From the NCBI GenBank assembly GCA_964454445.1, contig CAYVTD010000027.1, positions 1 through 46,218 on the forward strand: 46,218 nt of DNA, given 5' to 3'. Made by a program: the position numbers and the translations under genes. The stretch is from CAYVTD01 sp964454445. Lineage in GTDB: Bacteria > Bacteroidota > Ignavibacteria > Kapaibacteriales > UBA2268. Positions 34,884 to 42,641 of the stretch are shown here, in pieces (position 1 is the stretch's first letter; every line of letters begins with the position of its first letter). Below the pieces are notes generated by a model. It saw only the letters and a program-made list of their open reading frames with translations, was not told where the DNA came from and ran no database searches.

Positions 34884-35873
34884 ATGGGAAAAACATATAA
34901 AAATGCCGGCGTCGATATCGAGGCAGGCGAAAACATTGTTAAAAACATAAAACCCCTTGTCAGGGCAACTTTCAACGAAAAAGTTTTAACTGATATCGGC
35001 TTGTTTGGCGGTTTTTACGATGGCAAGTTTGCAGATATGGAGCATCCTGTTTTAGTCGCAAGCACTGACGGTGTCGGTACAAAACTTATCATTGCCTTTC
35101 TAACCGGTATAAACAATACCGTCGGCGAATGTCTGGTCAATCATTGTACCAACGATATACTATGTTGTGGTGCAAAGCCTCTTTTCTTTCTCGATTATTT
35201 CGCAACAGGGTCATTGAAACGAGGCGTTACAGAACAAGTAATCGAAGGTTTTGCCAGAGGTTGCAAAAATAATGGCTGTGCCCTCATTGGCGGCGAAATC
35301 GCCGAAATGCCTTCCATTTACAAGGATAACGAATACGATGTTTCTGGCACCATTGTCGGAGTAGTCGAAAAGAAACTAATCGTGGATGACAAAAGAATTT
35401 CCAAAGGTGATATTATGATTGGTTTGACATCCTCAGGCTTGCATACTAATGGTTATTCGCTCGCCCGGGCAGCTTTATTAGATGATTATTCTGTCGATAC
35501 CTTCTTTGAGGAAACCGGCAAAACTCTCGGTGAAATGCTGCTTGCCGTACATAAATCCTATTTGAAAATCGTTCATCCCTTAGTGCTCGATGGCTTGCTC
35601 AATGGCATTTCTCATATAACTGGAGGAGGCATTGTCGGCAATACTTCGCGTGTTGTACCTGATGGATTGTCGATGAAAATTGATTGGAATAGTTGGGAAA
35701 TACCTTTTATATTCGATTTAATTCAAAAAACAGGGGAAATATCGGCAGAAGAAATGCGGCGGGTTTTCAATTTAGGAATTGGAATGGTATTGATTATAAA
35801 GCCAGAAAATGTAAATGAAGTTATGGCAAAATGCTCCAGCGAAAATCCTATTATCATTGGAGAAATTACATAG
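34884..35873 (+). CDS. purM: Phosphoribosylformylglycinamidine cyclo-ligase (AIR synthetase)
   Basis: Fifth step of de novo purine synthesis: ATP-dependent ring closure of FGAM to AIR in the cytoplasm. The 329-residue protein has the PurM-type ATP-binding segments TDGVGTKLIIAFL, VNHCTNDILCCGAKPLFFLD and ALIGGEIAEMP, and the C-terminal-domain motif HITGGGIVGNTSRVVPDG. An upstream TTG at 34878 would add two residues. ATG 34884 with AAAAGG at 34868-34873 is the better start. No other pur gene is nearby. It converges with the HD hydrolase gene, 19 bp apart. Confidence 0.95.
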   Translation: MGKTYKNAGVDIEAGENIVKNIKPLVRATFNEKVLTDIGLFGGFYDGKFADMEHPVLVASTDGVGTKLIIAFLTGINNTVGECLVNHCTNDILCCGAKPLFFLDYFATGSLKRGVTEQVIEGFARGCKNNGCALIGGEIAEMPSIYKDNEYDVSGTIVGVVEKKLIVDDKRISKGDIMIGLTSSGLHTNGYSLARAALLDDYSVDTFFEETGKTLGEMLLAVHKSYLKIVHPLVLDGLLNGISHITGGGIVGNTSRVVPDGLSMKIDWNSWEIPFIFDLIQKTGEISAEEMRRVFNLGIGMVLIIKPENVNEVMAKCSSENPIIIGEIT

Positions 35874-35892
35874 TAAGTATTAACTTGTTTTT

Positions 35893-36456
35893 TTACAATC
35901 CCAACTCTTCTGCAGCTTCTCTCATCCCCATAATTGTCAAGTCAATAAGTTTATCAAGTTCAATATCAAGCATTTCTGCTCCTTTTTGAATGATTTCCCG
36001 ATTAGCCCCAGCAGCAAATTGCTTGTTTCCCCATTTCTTTTTCACTGATTTTATCGTCAAATCACTTACGCTTTTCGATGGTCGAACAAGTGCGCAAGCA
36101 GTTATCAATCCAGTAAGTTCGTCTATTGCAAAGAGCGTTTTTTCGAGCTCGCTTACAGGTTCAATATCTGTAACCAATCCCCAACCATGAGACAAAATTG
36201 CCCGTATATATTCTTCATCCCAATCTTCTTCTCGCAAGATTTTTTCTGTCATTTTGCAATGTTGCTCTGGATACATTTCATAATCGAGATCGTGAACAAG
36301 GCCAATCACACCCCATTTGTTTTCATCTTCGTCCTTTTGCCGGGCGGCATAGCGCATCACCGCCTCTACTGATAATGCATGCTTTATCAACGACTCCGTC
36401 CTGGTATATTTTTTCAATAGCTCATAAGCTTCTTCTCGTGAAGGAATTTTTCCCAT
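35893..36456 (-). CDS. HD-domain (HDIG) metal-dependent hydrolase
   Basis: A compact 187-residue HD-superfamily protein. It shows the metal-ligand pattern H (LIKHALSVEAVMRY), HD (VIGLVHDLDYEMYPEQH), a further His (AILSHGWGL), and Asp (FAIDELTGLITACALVRP). This matches single-domain HDIG proteins assigned as putative phosphohydrolases, sometimes called tRNA nucleotidyltransferase-like or HD superfamily hydrolases of unknown substrate. It is complete in length. The upstream 364-bp gap separates it from the divergent cheW. The substrate is unknown, and no partner gene helps assign one. Confidence 0.85.
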   Translation of the reverse strand: MGKIPSREEAYELLKKYTRTESLIKHALSVEAVMRYAARQKDEDENKWGVIGLVHDLDYEMYPEQHCKMTEKILREEDWDEEYIRAILSHGWGLVTDIEPVSELEKTLFAIDELTGLITACALVRPSKSVSDLTIKSVKKKWGNKQFAAGANREIIQKGAEMLDIELDKLIDLTIMGMREAAEELGL

Positions 36457-36820
36457 TTTTCAATCCATTTAAATTATTAAAAACTCAAAGTTAAGAAATT
36501 TCAAAATAAAAAAACATTAAATAATTAAGTATTTACTTATTTTACCTAGTTAGATTAGTATTTAAACCTTCCGAATGTTTAGAACCTTCGGAAGGTTGTT
36601 CACTGAACAGAATCATAAGCTTTTTGAAGGATATACCCACTTATTTATAAAAGGTGGTAGGAGGAATTTCCGATTTATTTCTAAACTCAAACATATCTTT
36701 CAAAAATAAATCAATTTTTTTTCAATATTTATTTGCATATATTAAATAAAAATGATAATTTAATAAAACTAAAACAAATAATAATTATGTAAATATTCAC
36801 TTACAAAAAACGGAGGTTCA
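36457..36820. other. Intergenic region with hairpin repeats, HD hydrolase / cheW
   Basis: No gene is visible. The region carries the 11-bp perfect inverted repeat at 36565-36597, a weaker CCACTT/AAGGTGG hairpin near 36650-36668 that resembles parts of the 2551-2945 mosaic, and then about 120 bp of AT-rich promoter-like DNA before the Shine-Dalgarno CGGAGG at 36811-36816. Confidence 0.6.
36565..36597. repeat. Inverted repeat AACCTTCCGAA ... TTCGGAAGGTT
   Basis: Perfect 11-bp arms (36565-36575 and 36587-36597) around an 11-base loop. The same AACCTTCC/GGAAGGTT theme occurs at 2745-2777, so this is a dispersed palindromic element rather than a one-off terminator; no U-tract follows. Confidence 0.7.
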
Positions 36821-37318
36821 ATGGCAGATTCATCATCTAAACACAATGTTGCTCTTAGCGACCAATTGCAACTTGTTAGCTTTCACATCGGTGACGAAGA
36901 ATTCGCGGTCGATATATTAAACATTCAAGGCATTAACAGAATGGTAGAAGTTACTAAAGTGCCAAACGCTCCCGATTATGTTGAAGGCATCATCAATTTG
37001 CGAGGAAAAGTTATTCCCATCATCGACCTGCGCAAAAGATTGGGACTCCCCAAAAAAACTTACGACAAAGACACACGATTCATAGTCGTCGAAATTAACA
37101 ACAAAGTCATCGGCTTCATCGTCGATAGCGTCAACGAAGTGCTACGCATCAATAGCAGCATCACCGAACCACCGCCCCCTGTCGTCTCCGGCATCGATTC
37201 CGAGTTTATTACTGCCGTCGGCAAACTCGAAGACCGTTTGCTCATCTTGCTCGATATCGAAAAAATTCTTTCTTCCGCCGAGAAAAAAGAATTATCTAAG
37301 TTCGCAGATGAAATATAG
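36821..37318 (+). CDS. cheW: Chemotaxis adaptor CheW
   Basis: Scaffold linking chemoreceptors to the CheA kinase in membrane arrays. The 165 residues form one CheW domain: LVSFHIGDEEFAVDILNIQG, VEVTKVPNAPDYVEGIINLR, GKVIPIIDLRKRLGL, and the late FITAVGKLEDRLLILLDIEK. CGGAGG lies 5 bases before the ATG. No cheA, cheY, cheR or cheB is in the window, so this is an isolated CheW close to one chemoreceptor gene. The coding sequence favours C-ending codons more than most neighbours. Confidence 0.95.
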   Translation: MADSSSKHNVALSDQLQLVSFHIGDEEFAVDILNIQGINRMVEVTKVPNAPDYVEGIINLRGKVIPIIDLRKRLGLPKKTYDKDTRFIVVEINNKVIGFIVDSVNEVLRINSSITEPPPPVVSGIDSEFITAVGKLEDRLLILLDIEKILSSAEKKELSKFADEI

Positions 37319-37392
37319 GTTACATTTTTTCTATCCATTGTTTTTTTATGTTAAATAACGATTTTTACTTTAATAATTGCGGGAAAGGCATT

Positions 37393-38637
37393 ATGAATCT
37401 CAAATTTAATACATATAAAATAATTTTTTTTACTGTTTGCCTCTTTTTTCCTACCATCTTGGTTGCGCAAAACATCGGCATATCTTTCAATGGCTTCGTT
37501 AAAACAGATGTTATTTACGATACAAGGCAGAACCTTTCGCTTCGAGAGGGACATTTCCTTCTCTGGCCCCTTGCCGAAAGACTCGATAACAATGGCGATG
37601 ACATTAATAATAAATATAACTTTAATATACTGAGCATCCAGACACGCCTACAATCAAATATCACCGGACCAGAGGTCTTTTCCGCTAAAACATCGGCGTA
37701 TGTCGAAGCCGAATTCTTTGGAAGCGCCGACGCAAGCATTAATTCCCTCAGACTACGCCACGCTTACGTCGATATAGACTGGATTAGCACCAAAATACGC
37801 GCCGGACAGTTCTGGCACCCATTTTTTAACACAGATTGCTTCCCCGGCACCGTTTCCTTCAATACCGGCGTCCCATTCCAGCCATTCGGCAGATACCCGC
37901 AACTGAGAATTGTCCAAAAAATCGCCGACGTTTCGCTAACTGCCGCCGCCATCACGCAAAGAGACTTTGCCAGCTTCGGACCTGAGGGCAATTCCTCGAT
38001 ATATTTGCGAAATACAGGAATCCCTGAGTTGTTTTTGGGTTTGCAATACACTAATCCTGCTTTCTTAATCGGCGCCGGCGCAGAATATAAGATGCTCACT
38101 CCACGATTATTCACTGCCGGCACTGAAGGTAAGACTTACAAAACTGCCGAAAAAGTTGCCTCCATTGCAGCCAATGCATATACTAAGATTTCCACAGGCG
38201 ATTTTACCGCTAAATTGTATGGCGTTTACGGACAAAACCTCGTCGATTTACTTTTACCGAGCGGATATGTCGTAAAAGAGTTCGACCCCGTAACAGGTGC
38301 AGAGACTTATTCGCCATTAAATAATCTGTCCGTCTGGACGGACCTGGCTTATGGAAAGAAAATAGAAGCCGGCGTTTACGCAGCTTATGGAAAATCGCTC
38401 GGAACAGATGAAAATACTATGACAAATACTGTTTATGGAAGAGGAACAGATATTAAATCTTTAATAAGAGTTTCGCCGAGATTAGTATTTAATGAAGGCA
38501 AGTTCAGAACAGCTCTCGAAGTCGAATATACTGCCGCCGAATTTGGTAAAATGAATAACAATGATAAAAATTTAATTGACGAGACAACAAAAGTAAATAA
38601 TCTTAGAATACTTTTAGCATTTTATATGTTTTTCTAA
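37393..38637 (+). CDS. Outer-membrane porin-like protein (DcaP-like)
   Basis: A 414-residue protein from the ATG at 37393, which follows GAAAGG and gives a clean signal peptide (MNLKFNTYKIIFFTVCLFFP, cleaved after LVAQ). An upstream in-frame ATG at 37348 would bury that signal. The mature part starts with a beta strand (GISFNGFVKTDVIYDTRQ) and continues with alternating strands, including LRLRHAYVDIDW and IRAGQFWHPFFNTD, and ends in YMFF with a terminal aromatic residue typical of barrel insertion. The pattern resembles DcaP-type trimeric porins; the substrate is unknown. It sits between cheW and a chemoreceptor on the same strand. Confidence 0.78.
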   Translation: MNLKFNTYKIIFFTVCLFFPTILVAQNIGISFNGFVKTDVIYDTRQNLSLREGHFLLWPLAERLDNNGDDINNKYNFNILSIQTRLQSNITGPEVFSAKTSAYVEAEFFGSADASINSLRLRHAYVDIDWISTKIRAGQFWHPFFNTDCFPGTVSFNTGVPFQPFGRYPQLRIVQKIADVSLTAAAITQRDFASFGPEGNSSIYLRNTGIPELFLGLQYTNPAFLIGAGAEYKMLTPRLFTAGTEGKTYKTAEKVASIAANAYTKISTGDFTAKLYGVYGQNLVDLLLPSGYVVKEFDPVTGAETYSPLNNLSVWTDLAYGKKIEAGVYAAYGKSLGTDENTMTNTVYGRGTDIKSLIRVSPRLVFNEGKFRTALEVEYTAAEFGKMNNNDKNLIDETTKVNNLRILLAFYMFF

Positions 38638-39210
38638 TGTATTTATTTTATGATAATAATAAACAAATATTTTTTATATTATATTAAATATTTTTTATAG
38701 AATGTCGATATATCAATATATTTTAATAATTTATCATGAGAAAAAGATAATTGCATAGTATTTCATACTTATTATAAATTAAATTAAATATTATATATGA
38801 TAAATACTTAGATTGTTATAACCAAGTGAATAAATTAATTATTATATAAAAAATTTAAAATAATAAACTGAGGAAATGAGGCATTAAACTGAAATGATAA
38901 GGCAATAATATAAGGAAATATTATAATAAAGAAAGATTTTGGGATAATAATATGAGGAATATTTGTAATAAATCGAGAGTATATAATAATAAACTAAGTA
39001 TTTATCTTAATATATGGAGGAAATAATGCAATAAATTGAGGAATATTTATAATAAATAACTTTAAAATAAATATTGCTCTATTAAATAAATACTATTTTG
39101 TTCTTTTAATTAAATTGATTTTGTTTAAATAATATTTAAATATTATCAATATTATATAAATTGTAAATTAAATAATTGTTTTTTTATTGTATATATAAGG
39201 AGATTGCATT
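38638..39210. repeat. AT-rich gap with degenerate GAGGAA-type repeats
   Basis: This 573-bp stretch has no credible gene. Between about 38865 and 39060 it contains five variants of a GAGGAAATA-like word at spacings of roughly 30-50 bp. Two 21-bp stretches, at 38953-38973 and 39039-39059, differ by one base, and TATAATAAA recurs. The rest is near-pure A/T. The chemoreceptor promoter must lie near the right end; AAGGAGA precedes the ATG at 39211. Confidence 0.6.
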
Positions 39211-41997
39211 ATGAAAATCGGAATGCGCTTAATTATTGGATTTGCGCTACTTATCATCGCATTAATAGTAGTTGCTTTTGTCGGAATTTCTAAATTAGAT
39301 ACATTAAATGATGAGGTTACTAATTTGGCTGATGACAAATTCCCAAAAACAGTGGAAGCAAACAATATGATTGATTATGTCAACGAAGCATCAAGGGCAA
39401 TTAGCAATATATTGCTTACTAATGACGCATCGATAGCTCAAACTGAAAAGGATAGATTAAAGGATGTGGCATCGAAGGTAAATAAATCTGAAAAATATCT
39501 CTTAGAAACGACAAAATCTGAAGAAGGTAAGGCATTGCTGAAGGCTATTGATGATATAAGAATGAAGGAATACTATCCATTGCGGGCAAAAGTGATAGAA
39601 TTAAATGACGCTGGCAACAAAGAAGCGGCTATTGCCCTGTTGTTTGGTGATTTTAGGTCGGCGCAAAACAATTATATTGAATCTCTTCACAATCTTAATG
39701 AATTTCAGGCCAAGCTTGTAAACGAATCAAATCAAGATTGCGATGAAATCTATTCTTCTGCAACAACATTGATGTTTATTATTGCAGGCATAGCCATTAT
39801 TATAGCAATAATAGTAGCATTTTGGTTGATAACCAGCATTACCAAGCCATTGGCAAAGGCAGTAACAGCAGCAAATAACATCGCCGACGGCAATCTGAAG
39901 GTTGATCTGGAATCGAACTCTAAAGATGAAACGGGAATATTGCTTAACGCAATGAAAACAATGGCAAATAGCATAGAGTCGCTCGTTAAGACAACGGTGA
40001 TGCTGGGTAACGCCGCAACGGAAGGCAAACTCGATACAAGAGCAAATGCGAATGATTACAAAGGCGAGTACAAAAACGTGGTGAGCGGCATTAATGGGAT
40101 GATGGATGCCATTATTGGTCCGTTGAACATTGCTGCTGAGTATATGGACAGGATTTCCAAGGGGGATATTCCGCCAAAGATAACAGATGTAATGCGCGGT
40201 GACTTCAATGAGATAAAGAATAATCTGAATACTTGCATAGATGCGATAGGAGCATTGGTAAATGATACGAAAATGCTAGTTAAAGCAACATTGGATGGCA
40301 AGCTTGACACAAGAGAAGATATTACCAAGCATCAGGGCGACTTTAGGGCGATAGTGCAAGGTATTAATGATACGCTGGATGCCGTTATTGGTCCGTTAAA
40401 CATTGCTGCTGAGTATATGGACAGGATTTCCAAGGGGGATATTCCGCCAAAGATAACAGATGTAATGCGCGGTGACTTCAATGAGATAAAGAATAATCTG
40501 AATACTTGCATAGATGCTTTGAATAATTTGGTGCAATCGATGATAAACACGAGTAATGAGCAAAAGGCGGGGGATATTGAAGCATTTGCAGATGAGAATG
40601 CTTTTAGGGGTGTTTATAATCAGCTAATAAAAAGCTTTAACGATGGAATGAAGATATATATTAATGTTATTCTTAATATACTTGGTATATTAGAAGAATA
40701 TGCAAAAGGAGATTTGAAAAAGGAAATGCCAGTTTTACCTGGTAAACAAATAATAGCAACTGAGAGGATGAACCTTGTTCGCCAGAATGTATTAAATCTT
40801 GTTACCGATACGAAAATGCTAGCGATGGAAGCGGCAGAAGGCAAACTCAATGTACGTGCAGACGCCTCAAAACACGGCGGAGATTTTGGCGTAATCATCA
40901 AAGGCATCAACCAAACCCTTGATAACATTGTAGAACCAATCAACGAGGCGGGCAGCGTCTTAAGCACACTCGCCAATGGCGACCTGACCGCCAAAATGAC
41001 TGGCAACTACAAAGGCGATATCAACAAATTGAAAGAAGATATAAATACCGTCAGCGAATCGCTTGGTTCGGCAATGATACAAATACTTGATGCGGTCGAA
41101 CAGGCAGCAAGCGCCGCATTGCAGATTTCATCCACCGCTGGCACAATGGCAGCCGGCGCCCAAGAGCAAAGCGCCCAAGCCGATGAAGTGGCAAGCGCCG
41201 TCGAGGAAATGTCCCGCACAATCACTGAAAACGCTATGAGCGCCAGCAAAACCTCTGAAGTTGCCGACCAAAACGGTCAAGTAGCAAAAGAAGGCGGTAG
41301 CGTCGTCAGGCAAACCGTTCAAAAGATGCGTGATATCGCTTCAGTTGTTAAAGCTTCCGCCGAAAACATCGAAAAACTTGGCGAGTCGAGCAAACAAATT
41401 GGTGAAATCATCTCCGTCATCGACGACATCGCTGACCAAACAAACCTTCTTGCTCTTAATGCAGCTATCGAAGCAGCCCGTGCTGGCGAGCAAGGACGCG
41501 GTTTCGCTGTCGTTGCCGACGAAGTCCGCAAACTTGCTGAACGAACAACAGAAGCCACTAAACAAATCGCTGTGATGATAAAAGGCATCCAAACAGAAAC
41601 GCAGCAAGCTGTCGAAGCGATGAAACAAGGTAACCACGAAGTTAATAGCGGTATTTCCCTCGCCGATCAGGCAGGCAAATCGCTCGAAGAGATTGTTCAC
41701 AGCTCGCAAGAAGTCCTCGATTCCATAAACCAAATTGCCGCTGCAAACGAAGAGCAGTCCTCCACAAGCGAGCAAATCGCTAAAAACGTTGGCGCTATTT
41801 CTCAAGTGAGCAACGAATCGGCAAAACGAGTGCAAGATGTTGCCCATGCTGCCGACGATCTCACAAAATTAACTGAGCACCTTCGCGACTTGGTCTCTCA
41901 ATTTAAAGTTGACGGAGGCGGTTCGACAAAGGATAGCTATCGTTCTGTGGCAAGCATTGGGGCAACAAGCAAAAGACACTTGCCTCCAAAGAAATAA
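39211..41997 (+). CDS. Methyl-accepting chemotaxis protein with repeated HAMP-like modules
   Basis: A 928-residue transmembrane chemoreceptor. TM1 is at about 7-27. A periplasmic four-helix-bundle ligand domain (28-183) precedes TM2 at about 185-207. A HAMP domain (208-260) and further HAMP-like modules run to about residue 620. Two of these, residues 302-345 and 393-436, are identical over 44 residues (from IGPLNIAAEYMDRISKGDIP onward), apart from flanks. The signalling domain has the conserved hairpin ISVIDDIADQTNLLALNAAI followed by EAARAGEQGRGFAVVADEVR. No CheR-tethering pentapeptide ends the protein. The 3' third of the gene is richer in G/C than the 5' part. It is probably served by the CheW encoded 2 kb upstream. 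Confidence 0.95.
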   Translation: MKIGMRLIIGFALLIIALIVVAFVGISKLDTLNDEVTNLADDKFPKTVEANNMIDYVNEASRAISNILLTNDASIAQTEKDRLKDVASKVNKSEKYLLETTKSEEGKALLKAIDDIRMKEYYPLRAKVIELNDAGNKEAAIALLFGDFRSAQNNYIESLHNLNEFQAKLVNESNQDCDEIYSSATTLMFIIAGIAIIIAIIVAFWLITSITKPLAKAVTAANNIADGNLKVDLESNSKDETGILLNAMKTMANSIESLVKTTVMLGNAATEGKLDTRANANDYKGEYKNVVSGINGMMDAIIGPLNIAAEYMDRISKGDIPPKITDVMRGDFNEIKNNLNTCIDAIGALVNDTKMLVKATLDGKLDTREDITKHQGDFRAIVQGINDTLDAVIGPLNIAAEYMDRISKGDIPPKITDVMRGDFNEIKNNLNTCIDALNNLVQSMINTSNEQKAGDIEAFADENAFRGVYNQLIKSFNDGMKIYINVILNILGILEEYAKGDLKKEMPVLPGKQIIATERMNLVRQNVLNLVTDTKMLAMEAAEGKLNVRADASKHGGDFGVIIKGINQTLDNIVEPINEAGSVLSTLANGDLTAKMTGNYKGDINKLKEDINTVSESLGSAMIQILDAVEQAASAALQISSTAGTMAAGAQEQSAQADEVASAVEEMSRTITENAMSASKTSEVADQNGQVAKEGGSVVRQTVQKMRDIASVVKASAENIEKLGESSKQIGEIISVIDDIADQTNLLALNAAIEAARAGEQGRGFAVVADEVRKLAERTTEATKQIAVMIKGIQTETQQAVEAMKQGNHEVNSGISLADQAGKSLEEIVHSSQEVLDSINQIAAANEEQSSTSEQIAKNVGAISQVSNESAKRVQDVAHAADDLTKLTEHLRDLVSQFKVDGGGSTKDSYRSVASIGATSKRHLPPKK
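40114..40517 (+). repeat. Direct repeat within the chemoreceptor gene, 131 bp, period 273
   Basis: Bases 40114-40244 recur at 40387-40517 with one difference (G at 40125, A at 40398); the last 119 bp are identical. The offset of 273 bp equals 91 codons, so the frame is kept. The DNA identity, including third codon positions, points to recent duplication or gene conversion between modules. Confidence 0.95.
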
Positions 41998-42011
41998 GAT
42001 CCCTCCCCGAC

Positions 42012-42150
42012 CCTCCCTTGCTTAGCAAGGGAGGGAGGTTTAATGTATTTATCCCTTGCTTAGCAAGGGAGGGAGGTTTAATGTACTTATCCCTTGCTTG
42101 CAAGGGAGGGAGGTTTAATGTACTTATCCCTTGCTTGCAAGGGAGGGAGG
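42012..42150. repeat. Four tandem 37-38 bp palindromic units
   Basis: The word CCCTTGCTT starts at 42015, 42053, 42091 and 42128, giving periods of 38, 38 and 37 bp. The first two units have CCTCCCTTGCT-T-AGCAAGGGAGG-type arms; the last two have CCCTTGC-TT-GCAAGGG. The linker reads GAGGTTTAATGTAYTTAT. The array begins 15 bp after the chemoreceptor stop, so the first hairpin may also end its transcript. Confidence 0.9.
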
Positions 42151-42160
42151 TTTTGATTCA

Positions 42161-42560
42161 TTCTTGATGACAAATGTTTCAAGCATTTAGCAAAGACATA
42201 TGAAAACATTGCTCGATAGAGAACAACTTGAGAATGACTTGTTCTATAAGATTTAAAAGCCACCCTTGCTTGCAAGGGAGGGAGGTTTTGATTCATTCTT
42301 GATGACAAATGTTTCAAGCATTTAGCAAAGACATATGAAAACATTGCTCGATAGAGAACAACTTGAGAATGACTTGTTCTATAAGATTTAAAAGCCACCC
42401 TTGCTTGCAAGGGAGGGAGGTTTTGATTCATTCTTGATGACAAATGTTTCAAGCATTTAGCAAAGACATATGAAAACATTGCTCGATAGAGAACAACTTG
42501 AGAATGACTTGTTCTATAAGATTTAAAAGCCCCCCTTGCTTGCAAGGGGGGTTGGGGGGA
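42161..42560. repeat. Three tandem 135-bp units
   Basis: Units start at 42161, 42296 and 42431. The first two are identical over 135 bp, and the third matches for its first 101 bp (to 42531) and then ends in a CCCCCTTGC-TT-GCAAGGGGG hairpin followed by TTGGGGGGA. Each unit holds a conserved linker with CATTTAGCAAAGACATATGA and GCTCGATAGAGAACAACTTG, then ACTTGTTCTATAAG and one CCCTTGCTTGCAAGGG palindrome. A related single copy lies at about 2646-2729. Because 135 is divisible by 3, the repeats create a long but spurious minus-strand reading frame. Confidence 0.93.
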
Positions 42561-42641
42561 TACCAAATAAAATGAAAATATAATTAATTCGTCGACAATA
42601 TATTAAAGTAACAACAATTCATTATTTATCATAGTGCGATT

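Noticed and set aside
37348..37392. Upstream ATG for the porin-like protein
   Set aside because: It would place 15 polar residues before an otherwise perfect signal peptide; ATG 37393 has its own GAAAGG.
42012..42560. Possible CRISPR array
   Set aside because: Spacers are not unique: the linkers themselves repeat, unit lengths are 37-38 and 135 bp, and no cas gene is near.
42087..42566. 159-codon minus-strand frame with three 45-residue repeats
   Set aside because: It is the translation of the 135-bp intergenic repeats; the period is a multiple of three, so the frame stays open by chance. It has no start signal and its content is the palindromic array.
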